From positions 620,001-684,000 of the forward strand of contig BSBN01000297.1 of NCBI GenBank assembly GCA_027924645.1: DNA of 64,000 bases. Direction: 5' to 3'. The stretch's first letter is position 1, and each line of letters opens with the position of its first letter. Positions 23,583 to 35,762 of the stretch are shown one piece after another. A program made the translations under genes and the position numbers. This DNA is from Cunninghamia lanceolata (Eukaryota > Streptophyta > Pinopsida > Cupressales > Cupressaceae). Below the pieces are notes generated by a model that searched no databases, was not told the origin of the DNA, and was given only the letters and a program-made list of their open reading frames with translations.

Positions 23583-26500
23583 AAATCAATTGAGGATTTG
23601 CAAATCCTCGTCTCCATTGTCCATCTCATCCATTGCTTCTTCTTCTTTCACCTGCTTGCCTTCTCCAGTACCACTTTTCACCGCTTGAGGTACCTGTGCC
23701 CGCAACCTTGCCTTATATGCCCTATATTTGGTGATAACAGGTGTCAATGACATCCCTGGTGGGGTTCCTATCATGCTGATCCGACGCTTCTTCTTCATCA
23801 CCGCTCTATTAGAGTCCACCACCTTTCAATGCACATTATCAAACTTATTTCTAGTAGTGTTGATATGAGCCATGACTCTCACAAGCCTCCCCAGTGATTC
23901 ACCTGTAATTGCATTGTAGTTCATTACTTCCTCAGTTACCACCTTTTTGAAATTCTATTTTATTACCTTCACATCTAGGAGTTTCTCATTGTCAGACCCG
24001 TTAGCCTCTATCTCCATAGTAGCAAAGTCCCTTTTAATGTCCATCATCTCCCTATAATAGACTGCAATTGTTTTCCTCATTTCATCCTCTGCTGCAATTA
24101 TGAGACAAAGTTTCCATTCAGCATCAGCCCACACAGGTGTGCTTAGCTCTCCAGGATCAGTTACTACTTCCTTAGCTACTAAGATGCCAGGATCCATGTC
24201 AGCCATTTCTTGTATCTCTTTAGAGGCTAAAGATAGGCTATGATGGTCACTTCTAGCTTTTTCATATTCTACTATCAAAACCTCCCTTTTAGCATGTACA
24301 AAATGTTATAATTTTACTACCTCAATAAATACAAGACCATCAAAAACAATTTTCTCGACCCACTGATCCATAGCATTTTTCAAAGATAAAGATGTTCTGA
24401 CTTGTTGAAGCAAATTAGGATCGAGGATATCAAGGTCGGCATTTGAGGGCATTTCAGTAGTAGGCGTTATTATTTTAGCAACCGAATTAACAAAGGATGA
24501 CAAAGAACTTACATGTGCCAGGAGCTTTGAATTTTCTTCTTGCAGCCCCTTTACCCTTTTAGATATGTTATTTACTCAATATTTGACATGGTAAAGGTCA
24601 CCCTCTGCAGTAGAAGGTCCCAAATCTATCCTGCTCATTCTAAAGTCAGCCTTTGTCACTTCATCATCATTCTTATCCACTATTGGGTTTGTAATTTCAA
24701 GGAATTGATTTCTCGAGACAGGGTCGGTCACCATCCTTGACATCCTTTTAGCATGTTTAGGCCTTGGAGTGCTTTGCAACAAATTTGCTATAGTATCAAT
24801 GCCTTCATCTACAAGTGGAGTATATCTCTTTTTCTTCTGAACTACTTTCTTTAACCAATTGGGAGATAAGACTGGAACATTAGCAGTAGCAACAAGAGGA
24901 TCAGGGTGATTATTCTGCTCCGGGGGTTCATTTTGATGAGGGGAGCTTGGCGGGCTTAGCAAAGAGCACAAAAGGCTATCTTCTCCAATCTAAGAGAAAA
25001 TAAAAGAATCACTATCACTTATAGGGTTATTCACAGGTGGCACATGGTCTTCTTTGGCTGAAGAAGCATCCAATCTGGTAGTTCCTTTCACTAGTTGAGT
25101 ATCTTGTTCACACATTGTTTTCATCTTCACAGACTCCTCAAGAGGCCTATCATCACCACCATCCGATTGTGAGCCGACTCTATGAAGAGTCCGGTCCAAA
25201 CTAGAAGATATCCTATATGAATGGGTGGTTTGAGACCTGCTTTGGTTTTGAGAAGCCGAATCCTTTGGCATATTGGAACCATCACACTCCTTCACCTTCC
25301 CTTTTAGCCATTTTTTTGTTCTTCTCAACACATGAAGAGAAAGCAACTTAACATCTATAACTTCTTTTTCAAACCATTTCACAGGAGGCAGGGGTTCCAT
25401 TGACATGATGTGATAGCCTTCATCCATTATGTCTGAGTTAGCATCGACCATGTCGGGAATCTGAAGATCCAACTTGAAAGCCCAAACCTGATCTATAGTT
25501 AATCTCATCCACTTTCTCCTTTGTACTTCTCTTTCATCTACATAGTCTTCCCAAAAATCCTTGAGTTGAGGCCGATGTAGGTAGGAACCACCCCCATGCA
25601 TGTTTTCTTTTATGAAGTTCTTTCTATCAAAAGATGCGTGGGGTGATAAACTACGAAGACTGAATTCAGATAATAATTTGTCAACATTTTTGGCTGCATC
25701 ATTACTTTTGCAAGAATAGAAAGACAAAGTCATAGGAAACGAATATCCTTTCTTCTTCATGGCTTGATATTTCACATTTACAGCTGCCATATGACGACAT
25801 AACTCCAACAACACCAAATAATCAGAAGGGTACCGAGGCAATTTCAATGGGGCATTTTCATAACCCCCAATTCTTAGATAAGAAAAATGATCAAATTGTA
25901 TATAAAAACTACCAAATTTCAAAACCAGCGCAGAAGCAACAACTGAGAACCTTTGCTCTATTGAGCCATCAATCTTTTTAGCTAACATGATGGAAAAAGA
26001 ATCATTTATTCTCCTAAAATCTTTCATACCTTCTACTTTTCGCAACTAAGGAAAAGTCTAGTACACAGATACACTTGCCGTAGGATTGCCTTGAATCCTC
26101 AATCCAGGCCAAGCAACCTCTCTTCAAGCCAATACATACACCAGTTGGGACCACATGTGGAACTCACACTCCTTGTAAAATTTATCAGTTGTTCATGTAG
26201 ACAGTCACTAATAATCTTCACCCAGTCAATGCGATGATCCCCACAAATAAACAAGATGAATCTACACATCCAAAATTCAAAAACATCTAATTCTAGGTTC
26301 TCAACTACTATGTTCAGCAAAGTTATCATGTCTGAAATTTCTTCCTTAAAATGGCTCCTCTTTAGGTTAGTGGGAAGCTAAGATTTCTTGATCTTTTCGA
26401 TTTCCAGCCAGTTTTTGGCAATACAAGTGCGGCACCAATCTTTCCTTTCATTATAGTAATTCCATGCAGAAGATAGAAACATCTGCATTATCTTCGTGTT

Positions 26501-26927
26501 CCTCCAAATTCAAGGCTAGGGTGACAAATTCTGAATCAACTTTGGCCACAACAAAACCATTAGAGGTCTTTATCTCCTATGACTCTGGGAAATAACCATT
26601 CACACACGCCACTATCAATTCAGGGCAATGTATGGTGAGCGGAAAGCCTCTAGCTTTATCTAGACCACTACTAACAATCTTTCCCACCAACGGGGTTTGA
26701 TTCTCATACTGCATTCTTCCCCAGAAGTCCTCCAAATCAACATGGCCTAGGTTGGTATCTCTCACCCTCGACAGACCATTCTGCACTATAGAAGCCATGG
26801 GGACTCCTTGAAATTTGAACTTCATCTTCATATACTCGAGGAACCAAAACACCAGAGACTCCGAAACATACACAGGCAATATAGGGTAATGCAGAGCACT
26901 AATAGGAAATTCTTTGTGTAGATACAT
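23583..26927 (-). pseudogene. Protein of unknown function with C-terminal coiled coil (family X, copy 2)
   Basis: Reads from ATG 26927 (MYLHKEFPIS) to a TGA near 23583, about 1,110 codons, longer than copy 1. The main frame holds stops near 26577, 26046, 24990, 24576, 24306, 23955 and 23823; a stretch (about 26450-26070) sits in another frame, so there are two compensating frameshifts. Layout: N-terminal part (MYLHKEF..., then FEFWMCRFILFICGDHRIDW); a central conserved region (FGSFYIQFDHFSYLRIGGYE, then WEDYVDEREVQRRKWMRLTI); a Ser/Pro linker with acidic end; a block with LSPNWLKKVVQKKKRY, RMSRMVT and IDLGPSTAEG shared with copy 1; and a coiled coil ending in a Lys/Glu-rich tail. No catalytic motif or known domain recognised. 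The N-terminal style recalls uncharacterised plant transposon proteins (weak inference). A TATA-like sequence lies 41-48 bp upstream of the ATG. Confidence 0.6.
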
Positions 26928-26967
26928 GGAAATGGAAAATTTCTAACTCTCCAAAGAAAGTGTTATG

Positions 26968-26975
26968 CTTTTATA
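26968..26975 (-). promoter_or_regulatory. TATA-like box upstream of family X copy 2
   Basis: TATAAAAG on the - strand (within GTTATAAAAGC), 41-48 bp before the ATG at 26927. That close spacing would give a very short leader, so its role is uncertain. Confidence 0.35.
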
Positions 26976-28170
26976 ACAGAGAAGAACAAGAGAGATAGAA
27001 TTGTTAATCTTGCTGACCTGTGAAAATGGAGTTATGCTGATATCCTGCATGTAGCAAGCTATCCGTTTAATACTCTGCACACATTCTTTTTGTGAAATGA
27101 CACAACTTTAGATGAGATGAAGAATTTATCAATGTCACCTTACATAAATTCGCTTATGGAGAACATTAAATTCTAGCAGCGAATTTAGGTTTTGAAATCA
27201 TTAATACATGCCTCGAGTTTCCCTCCAAAAATTGTGCCATTGTGTCTTCACGTACTTCTAATTAAATGTGAAGTGACAACTGTCATTCCTTCACTCCATA
27301 TGCCAACACAGCTAGAACACTGCAACAAGTCCTTCGAAGTCAGCGAGTTGGGCATGAATTGAAGTTTTAAACTCCAAGTTGGAGGTTCATAAGTTCAAGG
27401 AACTCTTGATCTCCCGACAACAAAGGGACTCCACAATACCAAGACACAAGGAAAGACTCAAGACATGGACTATTCACACAAGTCGGCATGTCGGGCAGTT
27501 CAAGAACTTGTGAACCCATCGACTTGGTTCAAGGATGCTAGGAATTGCCGACGACTCAACATGCGACTAAGTAAAATTTGACTCGGGATTAAAAAGCAAT
27601 GAGTAGCATACATAAGGCAGACTAGTATATTTTTTGAAAATGGGACAACACTGGATATGGCCATTTTTTGAAAACTGCTCCTCTAGGTAATGAATAGGAA
27701 CAATAAAAGGTATTGGTCACCCATGTGATCAAGGAATAAGCCTTTGGGGGTTGGTACCCAAATAAAAATCTTTTTTAATATTAAAAAATTTAATAAATAT
27801 TTAGTTGTACCTTTTATGCATGGAAATCGAGAAGACATGCAAATTGAGACAAGACAGAAATTGAGGTGACATGAAAATCAAGATAGCTCAAAAAATGAAA
27901 TAAGATTAGAAAATTGATGGCACAAAAATCAAGGTGACTATACAACTATACGGATCTGTATTGTTGTCTAGATTTTTGACTGCGCACAAAAATTCAAACC
28001 CCCAAAAAAATGCCCAAAATTTTTCTTGTGTCTAATTTTGATGTTTGGACATGTGATCATAAGGTTTTGACACCTTCTGAGTTCAACAGTGAGGTCTGTT
28101 TTGCACCAGGATGCACCTTTTACAACCTCATGGCTAAAACTCTAAAATAATTGAGAAGAAATTTATAGAT
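26976..28170 (-). other. Upstream region of family X copy 2 and copia leader
   Basis: No reading frame of note. At 27340-27540 phrases such as GGTTCATAAGTTCAAGGAAC and TTCAAGAACTTGTGAACCC resemble the 3150-3570 repeats. The part nearest 28170 should be the copia 5' leader; the boundary between copia leader and family X segment is not visible. Confidence 0.4.
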
Positions 28171-28187
28171 CCCACACTCTAATACCA
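28171..28187 (-). other. Primer-binding site of the copia element
   Basis: TGGTATTAGAGTGTGGG on the - strand, directly after the 5' LTR end; first 11 bases match the initiator tRNA-Met site except one transition. Confidence 0.8.
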
Positions 28188-28491
28188 TGTTCGAGTTATG
28201 AGCATTTGTAGTAACTCTTCTACCGAAGATAGCTTGCACACAATAGCAAGATCCCAGAGGAAAATATGCAAAATAATTGATGTAATATTTTCATTATTCA
28301 CAAAAAGGATAATACAAAAGGAATATACTTCCACATTTGTCAATAATAGACAAAGCAAAAAAAGATAGAAAAACAATATTATCTTGTGATACAAGTCACA
28401 AGGATAAGCTACTAATAAAAGGAAATAAAATTGTAATCAAGACTAGCTAATTAACTTATGATAAAGGTGTAAATATAATTTTACACCAATA
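28188..28491 (-). repeat. 5' LTR of the copia element
   Basis: Matches 19936-20238 along its length. Outer end TATTGG (one change from TGTTGG), inner end CGAACA. Confidence 0.9.
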
Positions 28492-28496
28492 AGGGA

Positions 28497-30272
28497 GTGG
28501 ATAATAGTTTTTTATGGTAATCTTATTCATTGCCTAAAAATTAATGCAAAGTTGTCAAGTTCCATCCTTCTTGAGCAAAAGTAAAATTGGTGAAGCACAA
28601 CCTTGGGGATGTACTCAATTTGATTAAACCTTTGGACAACAAATCCTAAATTTTCCTTTTGATTTCAGATCACCTTGGAGAATTGATTGTTGATACAATG
28701 GGGCATTAGGAAGAGGAGAACTAGGAAGAATTTCAATAGGTTGATTGATTGCTCAATCTGGGGGAAGTGTCTTAGGCTCCTGAAATACATGTGAATAGGA
28801 CTACAACAATTTAAGAAGAGTAGCATGTTTTTTGGACATAGTGGCTGGCCTTAGGAAAATCAATGCAATCTCTTGTGCCTAATTGATAGATTTACATTCT
28901 TGTTTGCAACTGAGTACTAAATTTGTGGTGTTTTTAGTAGAGTTGATTAATAATGTATTATTATCTTGTTGCATGGTATATGTGTTATTAAAGGCATTAT
29001 AATGAGATTTCCTATCATATTGATAGGGTTTACCTAGAAACAAACCACAACAATCCATAGTGGTCACATCATAGGTGCACTTGTCAACAAATTTGTGACC
29101 AAATGCAAAAGACACAGTGCATGTGTGTGTAATCTATGAGGCTGATCCACTATCTTTCAATCCAAGTGAATATGGATGAGGATGTGGATCCATCAATAAA
29201 TATAGTTTGTCAACGATGGACCTCATGATCAAATTTTCTTGCGAGCCATTGTTGATGATACAATCCATAGAGAAGTCATGTGTTAGGTGAGCATGAGTGA
29301 CAAATAAATTGTCACGTTGCCTTGAAGTATAATGATGGTTCATCAAGGCGACCTTATTGAATCTATATTTCAACTCATCATATGTCAAATCATCACCAAA
29401 AGTCTAGATGGGAACATTCTTCTTTTCCACATTGAGATACTATACAATCAATCTCTTCTTCTTCAATTTAAAACATTCAAACTTTTCATGACCCTTCTTT
29501 TTACAATAAGTATAAAATTTACTAGACTTCCTAGTATTAGAAGAAGGAGAATGAGTTCCATGAGAAGAAGAGGAAGGAAAAACAAAAAAATCTATTTAGA
29601 AGAATGTTGTTGTGACTAAGAACTCAAGTCTTTGGTAGGTCCTACAAAAAAGGAAGGTCAATACACTCGAGATTGGGCATCAAGTTTTTCTTCTACTAAT
29701 TGTGCTTAGTTGAATGCAACATCTATTTTTTCAAGGGTAGTGTATTTCAACTCCCTAAATAAGTATTTCTATCATCCACTCTTAAACCTGAGAATTAGAA
29801 CATGAGCTAGATTTGACACTCGTAGTAATATGCCCATTTGGCATCCTTGTTGTAGATTAAGCCATTTTATACACATATCTTGGTCATAGTTTGAAAGATA
29901 GAATGTTTCCTTCAAAAACATGACAAGTTGAACCCATGTGTTGATAGGATTTTGAGCATCTTGGCATTTAGTGACCAAGACCTTGGTGACTAGAAATCTT
30001 TAATTTTACAAAGGACATCTTATTGCCATCAGGGACTTGACTATACTCAAACCAATTCTCCATATCAAGAACCCAAGTGTACAGTTGTTCAAGATCTCAA
30101 TATCCATTATAGATCTTGACCTCACATTGGGTTGTTGAGAGGTGCCCCTTGGGTGTAGGAAGACTTTAATAATAATGTCATTTACCTTATTATTCAATGT
30201 TGATAACACACCAACAAGTTCAAAAACTCTCTCAACCAAATTAGTGACCATGCTATTATGCGTTAGAGCCAA
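28497..30272 (-). pseudogene. Ty3/gypsy gag-protease-RT N-part remnant (element B)
   Basis: From 30272 down on the - strand: gag start ALTHNSMVTNLVERVFELVG (30270-30215); capsid segment NTWVQLVMFLKETFYLSNY, KWLNLQQG (29950-29860); a zinc knuckle with first Cys lost (YTYCKKKGHEKFECF, about 29512-29470); protease SMDCIINNGSQENLIM (D-S/T-G decayed) and LYLLMDPHPHPYSLG (29260-29160), then MDCCGLFLGKPYQYDRKSH (29065-29010), a pattern usual in chromovirus-type gypsy; then the RT entry region (LLLKKDGT, near 28580; NYYPLP just before 28497). Frame changes and stops throughout. It joins 17600-19930 across the copia element. Confidence 0.75.
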
Positions 30273-30337
30273 TGGAAATCACTTTACAACTCCCAATAAT
30301 AAAAATTAGCAAAGTCATAATATTCAATAGAGAATCG

Positions 30338-31290
30338 TAGACACCTAAAATTCACCTTTACGTTTTAACCAATTTCAATCCCTCCAACTTTGATTAATTA
30401 AATTAATTATTTAATTAATTCGACCCTTTTTGTTATCATCTTCTAATTAAATAATTTTATTTAATTACTACACCCTAACATTAGTTAATTAAAACAATTA
30501 TTTTATTTAACTAATTGAGCTAATGCCATAACATTAGTTAATTAAATAAATTATTTTATTTCATTAACTTAGATAATGTCCTAATGTTAGTTAATCAATT
30601 TATTTAATTAACTAAGCTAATGTCACCATATCCAAAATACACCACATTTTCTTCTAATTAAAAATTCACTTCCTAACTAACACCTATTTTAACAACAGTT
30701 TCTAATCCATTTCATCAAATCTTAAATCAAATCAATTTTAAATCCTACCCATTAATTTGTTAATCTAATCCTAGCCATCCATCTTTTAATCCAAAATGAA
30801 AGTAAGTTTGAATCCCCGTCGTCTATTATCCCAAGGAAATCTACACCCTCCATTTCACACGTGATTCACACACGTGTGAGATGTACCACTTGTCATAATC
30901 ATAAATCCCCATGAGTCTTCTCACACACATGTGTGAGGTTTTAAACTCCATCCTTCATTCAAATTAAGATAATCTTAACCCTTCATTTCTCTTAATCCAT
31001 GTCTATCCTTTTTCACCTCTCCCAAATTGCCACTTGTAAAATTTTCATTCCCTCATACAAGCTAATCAATCTCCACTGTCCAATCCAAGATCAAATCTTA
31101 GCCCTTCATTCCTCTCCCCTCAACTCTATAAATTTAGGCCATCCCCAAGCATTTGGACATAGAAACATTTGCAGAAAAACATTGTCACATTGAGGATCCA
31201 CTTGAGCAACTCAATATTCCACATCAACACCAACACACTATCACTAAAATCAAGGTATAAGCTTTGTCTTAGTTTGCATTGTTTATTTTG
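30338..31290 (+). repeat. LTR-like block with AATTAAATAA-rich U3
   Basis: Begins GTAGACACCTAAAATTCACC, close to the Tat LTR start TGTAGACACCCTAAAAT. Then comes 250 bp of repeated ATTAATTAAATAA-type motifs, a TATAAATT box at 31127-31134 and a short leader-like end. No partner and no primer-binding site found; possibly a solo or truncated LTR of a Tat-related family. It abuts the gag start of element B. Confidence 0.5.
31127..31134 (+). promoter_or_regulatory. TATA box of the LTR-like block
   Basis: TATAAATT within CAACTCTATAAATTTAGGCC, about 790 bp from the proposed LTR start, similar to the TATA distance in the Tat LTR (about 845 bp). Confidence 0.45.
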
Positions 31291-31989
31291 TTTTCCTTTC
31301 ATACTCCAAATTGAAGTAGAGGTAGTTTATTAGCTTGGATTTTCACTCTTAGCTTAGATTTTTCCTCCTCTACAAGAATAATATGAATCTAATGTTGGAT
31401 CTGAATTCTACTTAAAAAGTTAGGCACTTTCAAAAAAATTGCACTAAAAAATGTTATATTATGAGTGCGAAAAGTGCCCAAAAAGTTCCAAAAAAAGAAA
31501 TTGGATAGGGAGTCAGAGAACAAACTGGAAATATCTTGAGCTAAAAGCACATTGATACAAAACTTATTTCACCACTATGTCGGCATTGGAAAAATAGGTG
31601 GAATAAAAATAATTACACCTCATTTCAACTTTGGATGAAGGAAAATGAGGTCATTGAAGTTAAGCTCAAAAATCATAATGCAAATTTGTAAGATCTAAAC
31701 TCTTCAAACATTTGATGACATCATCATGACATCAACATAAAAAATATTTAAAAAATAATCTCTTTAAATATTCCCTGAAATGTTTCTTCATCCCCTCCTT
31801 TTAAAAGAGCCTTTTATTAAATTTTTTATTAAACATTTCCCAAAATGAAATATTTAACTTTTAAGAAATAGAATCGTGGAACTTCACCTTACAAACTTGG
31901 ACATAATTTCTTAAATTCTCCTTAAAAAAAAATCACCTTTCCCATTTAGAGAATTTGAGCTTGGCCAGAGGAAAAATGAGAAGAGATTA
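31291..31989. other. No gene seen
   Basis: A/T-rich with poly-A and AAATATTT stretches; no coding signature on either strand. Confidence 0.4.
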
Positions 31990-32320
31990 GGGGAGAGGAC
32001 CCAGTAGTTGAGCACCCTAACTTCACACCTCTCAAAATCATACATGGCAATTTTGAATCACTCCAAAAAATTTACAACTTATTTGGCAAGGCCCTTGCTT
32101 ATAACTAAGGTTTTAGGGCGACATCACCAAATACGATGCCACATCAACATGGCTTTTGTTGAGGTGTCAAATAGTTCCCCCCAAAAAAGGGTGGACCAAT
32201 AGGTGTGCATTAAGTCATGTTTTGTTGGTGCGTTGATGTGGCGTCACATGATTGGTTGCTTTTTAAATCTAATGAGCACATTTTGTTCGATTATAAGTAC
32301 TTATAGTAACACTAACCCTA
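31990..32320 (+). mobile_element. MITE-like element, truncated copy
   Basis: Begins TTA|GGGGAGAGGACCCAGTAGTT. It is the reverse complement, at about 85-90% by eye, of 62983-63306. The right end stops after AACACTAAC where the LINE begins, so the second terminal repeat is missing. Confidence 0.75.
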
Positions 32321-32324
32321 AAGG

Positions 32325-33692
32325 ATCAGTCATCTAGGATGGGACCCTTAAAACCAAGGGTTTTCTTCATAAAGGCATCAAATGGAAGGTTGGGAATGGC
32401 AGGAGCATTAGCTTTTGGGAGGACAAATGGTTGAAAGACTTACCCCTTAGAGAACTAAATTATGGTAGGCTTGTTGACAGATCCAGAGATTTCTTTGGCA
32501 ACCTAATTTTAGATTATGCCAGCTGCAATGGGTTCATTAGAAGCTGGAAAGGTCTTATAGACTATGACTTTGCTCAAAAAGAGGATAGACAAATTTCTCT
32601 ACAGCTCTAGGGGGAATTGAATAATTTTACGCTCTCTTTGCTTCCTAAACAAGATCATATTGTCTAGGAAAAGGACAAGGGCCTATTCACTATGAAGAGT
32701 GCTTATGGTTTGCTGTTAGACCTTGGAGAAGACAACTTGTGGGGTAAGGTCTGGGTTCTGAAGCTTCTTCCCAAAATAAACTTTTTTTGGTGGACCCTCA
32801 TTCACAATAAGATCCTCACTTTGGACAACTTGAAGAAGAGATGGTTTCAAATCCCCAATCGGTATGTTCTCTGTGGTGAAGAGGAGGAGACTATCCCACA
32901 TATATTGTTGTACTGTAACTTTTCTTGGGATGCGTGGAGCCTTATTTTGTAGCGATTGAATGTGTCTTAGGTTTCCAATGTTAGTGTGGCTGATCTTGTC
33001 AGGGAGTGGAGATCCCCCTTCCGACCCTCATTCCCAGTGACAAAGGCATTATGGAACCAAATTCTCTCACATTTAGCTTAAAATTTGTGGAAGGAGAGAA
33101 ACAATATAAGTTTTAGGGAGAAATCCTGAACCCCCTGGAGGTTTTTCAGGCCTTTTCTAAACTCCTTACTAAAAATATTAACACTTGCAAATTCACTAGA
33201 CAGGATGAAGTGACTATGCTGAAATGATGGGCTGTTAATCTAAATATCTTCAACACTGGTCCTTCTAAGAAGATTGCTAGGGCCAAGACCTGTTGGGATC
33301 ATCCTTAGAAGAATTGGTATAAGTTGAACTTTGATGGGGCTACCAAAGGCAACCCCAGAGCAACTAGTGGAGGGGGTACAATTAGGATTTATTCTAGAAT
33401 TTTTGTAGCTGCCTATACTGGAGGATTAAGGATTAAGATCAATAATGAGGCTAAGGCATTGGCTATGCTTTAGGGGATTAAGATTTCTCATTCAATAAAT
33501 ATCAAAAAATTGCATGTTGAGGGAGACTCCCAGCTCCTTGTTAATGTTGCCTTAGGTTTGGCCAACCCGGACTGGGACTTAATGGATGTGGTGGGGGATA
33601 TCAGATTGCTTCTTAATGCCTTTGAAGAGTATAAAATGTCCCACATTTATAGGGAGGGTAATGTTGTGGTTGTTGCCATGGCTAAATTCTAG
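32325..33692 (+). pseudogene. LINE (non-LTR) 3' end: RT zinc-binding region and RNase H
   Basis: 5'-truncated. Encodes GIKWKVGNGRSISFWEDKWL (32380-32440), the typical region after LINE RT. A zf-RVT domain follows, with FTMKSAYGLL, KVWVLKLLPKINFFWWTLIH and VLCGEEEETIPHILLYC (32690-32920). RNase H starts at about 33310 with LNFDGATKGNP, then INNEAKALAM and LHVEGDSQLLV (the D, E, D positions) and ends SHIYREGNVVVVAMAKF at 33692, where the usual N.xAD has decayed. Several in-frame stops; the RT palm is absent. The + strand 3' UTR probably runs beyond 33700. Confidence 0.8.
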
Positions 33693-34984
33693 CATCAATA
33701 GTTATGGTTGGAGATGCAGGAGGCAGTCCTCTAACTTGCCTCATAGAATATAAACCCTTATCAAGAATGATGGACACAAATCTGCTTCTTGTTCTTGATC
33801 CTGTGTGGGGGAGGGGGATCAAATGGAGGTGTGCTCTGTTTTACCTTTGCATTATTTAGATGAGCCAAATGGCTAGCTTGAATATTTGGGAGGGCAGAAA
33901 AATTCAAAAGTTTGAAGGAGCCATTAGATTTTAAAATCCTCGGGGCGAAGGAGATGACGTCGATTGGCAGGGGCTGACTTAGTTATCGATTGGTGATTGT
34001 ACGCTCAAAATTGTGACCTCGGTTGCCTGGGGCTATCGAGTCATATTTCAGCACGCACACGCACCCTTCCCTCCTTGCCACGAGGTGATCCACCACATCA
34101 CTCTTGCTCTCATGGAAGTAGCCAATCGAGAGGAGGTGAGACACAACTGGGGTCTAGCTCATTAGAGAGCTGGAATTCACAGAGAGAGGTTGACACCCTT
34201 TGTTGTTGTGTGCTAATTTGAATGTTTCGTTTGATGACTATTTTTGTAGAGATAACCCTATGACCCAAAGGGTCACTGGTTACTCTTCATCTATTGGGGT
34301 TTTTACTGTTCGACCTCTGTGTGGGTAAACTATTATTTTTGTTGATGGCTTCTTGTCTTTCAATCTGTTAAATGATTGCATGTTGTATTTGAGTTTGTTT
34401 ATGTTCTATCAATAGGAGGACAAATGGATCTTGTTGTGGCAAGGTAAATGTCTCTTGTTGTGGTCATGAATGGATCTCCTTAATCTCATCTAAGGCTGCC
34501 CTTACCCACTCACTACTTAACCCTAGGCACATTCGTGAACCAAGATAAGAGAGAAATGTGTGTAGACTAACCTTGACTAGACTTAGTGTTTTGACCTACG
34601 GTTTTGGTGACCTAGGGTTTGGTTGTATGTTGACTCTTGTTGACCCTGTGATGTTACCAAGGGTTTGATTTTCATTGACCATGGTTAACCTTGTGATGAT
34701 ATCAAGGGTTTGCAATGTATCTATGTGACTAATGTTTTTAGTATTTTCTAAGTTTTTATGCATGCAAAGCTATATTAAGTACAAACTTGTTTTTGTGCTT
34801 TTTTTGGATATTTTATGGAAATAAAGATGCTTTTAATCTAGGAAAGGAAATATGAATGCAATTTAGAATGAATTTAACCTAATGCAATTATTCTATGTTT
34901 TTTGGGTTTTTGAATATTTTGAAATAATTAATCTAGAAAAGGAAATTGCTTTCAAAATAAACTAGTTCTAGGAATTTGGAAACA
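33693..34984. other. LINE 3' UTR and unassigned sequence
   Basis: No coding signature; the 74-aa open stretch at 33997-34221 has no domain. Two imperfect copies of a GTTGACC...GTGATG(T)TA(C)CAAGGGTTTG unit lie at 34635-34715. Confidence 0.35.
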
Positions 34985-35762
34985 AATTACTCTAAGATGC
35001 AAGATCTATCTATCAAGGAAAAAGTAACATGTCACTAATCCCAAGCGCAATTTTTGATTTTCTAATTGCTACTAATTGAATAAAAACATAGAGGAACCTG
35101 AAAATAGAGAAGATTTGTGACTCCACTACCCTCATAAATCCTTGATGGCAACCTCGTATCCTCTTGAAGCAGTGGGCAGACCTCTTGACGACAAGACAAA
35201 ACAAAGGAGCTTGTAGAAGGTTGAGAAAGCTCAATGGGAGCTTTTGATGAGCACAATGGCATTGATTGAAGTAGCGTCACGATGCTTGAAGAGCTTTATG
35301 CAAAAGCTTGATGAACAATGAATAAATAAAAGGCACCTTCATCCTGTGTGAGCATGAGAATGTTGATTGGAGAGCAAAAACTTAGCAAGAGTTGTGTACA
35401 CAATGAATTTGCCTCCTCTAGAAATGCTTTGAAGCTATGCAACAATAAAATCTTTGAAGCTTTGGAAAACTAAAGAAAGAAATGAAGAAAGAAGCTCAAA
35501 GGCCTATGAAGAAGCTTGAAAAAACTTGTGAATGAGAAGAGTATTCTCCAACTTGCTCAACTTGGAAAATAATGAAGAGGTGGGGTATTTATAGGTTTGA
35601 AGAAGGGAATTGATTGAGAAGTTAACTCAATTGATTGATGAGTTAACAAGGATTGATTATGGAGTGAACTAGATTGATCACCCAATAAACTTAGTTAATT
35701 AGGGAGTGATAAATCAATTATAGCTTATCACTGGAGAGGAATTGGAGTTAGAAGTGTATACA
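34985..35762 (-). repeat. LTR-like block, - strand
   Basis: Read on the - strand it starts TGTATACACTTC at 35762, has GTTAAC and TTGATTGA-type motifs, then TATAAATA (near 35590) in CCTATAAATACCCCACC, then a CT-rich leader. It faces away from the block at 35755-36880 and shares its layout and motif set. No partner or primer-binding site seen. The two overlapping open frames at 35013-35280 are not genes. Confidence 0.4.

Larger units (their letters stand above)
19936..28491 (-). mobile_element. Ty1/copia element, 8.56 kb, inserted in element B
   Basis: LTRs of about 303 bp at 19936-20238 (3') and 28188-28491 (5'). A primer-binding site abuts the 5' LTR and a GGGGGG polypurine tract abuts the 3' LTR, all read on the - strand. 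The 5-bp target duplication AGGGA is exact (19931-19935 and 28492-28496). The split reading frame of element B's RT continues across the two junctions, which confirms the insertion. The internal region has copia gag and protease but no recognisable integrase or RT. It also holds family X copy 2 and its flanks between the primer-binding site and gag. The element is non-autonomous as it stands. Confidence 0.9.

Noticed and set aside
24540..24740. + strand open frame inside family X copy 2, and similar at 51635-51952, 52190-52697, 53059-53310, 53978-54424
   Set aside because: Opposite-strand shadows of real - strand coding regions.
26099..26329. Separate small gene
   Set aside because: It continues the family X protein in another frame between two compensating frameshifts.
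30999..31193. 64-aa + strand open frame
   Set aside because: Lies over the TATA box and leader of an LTR-like block; no domain.
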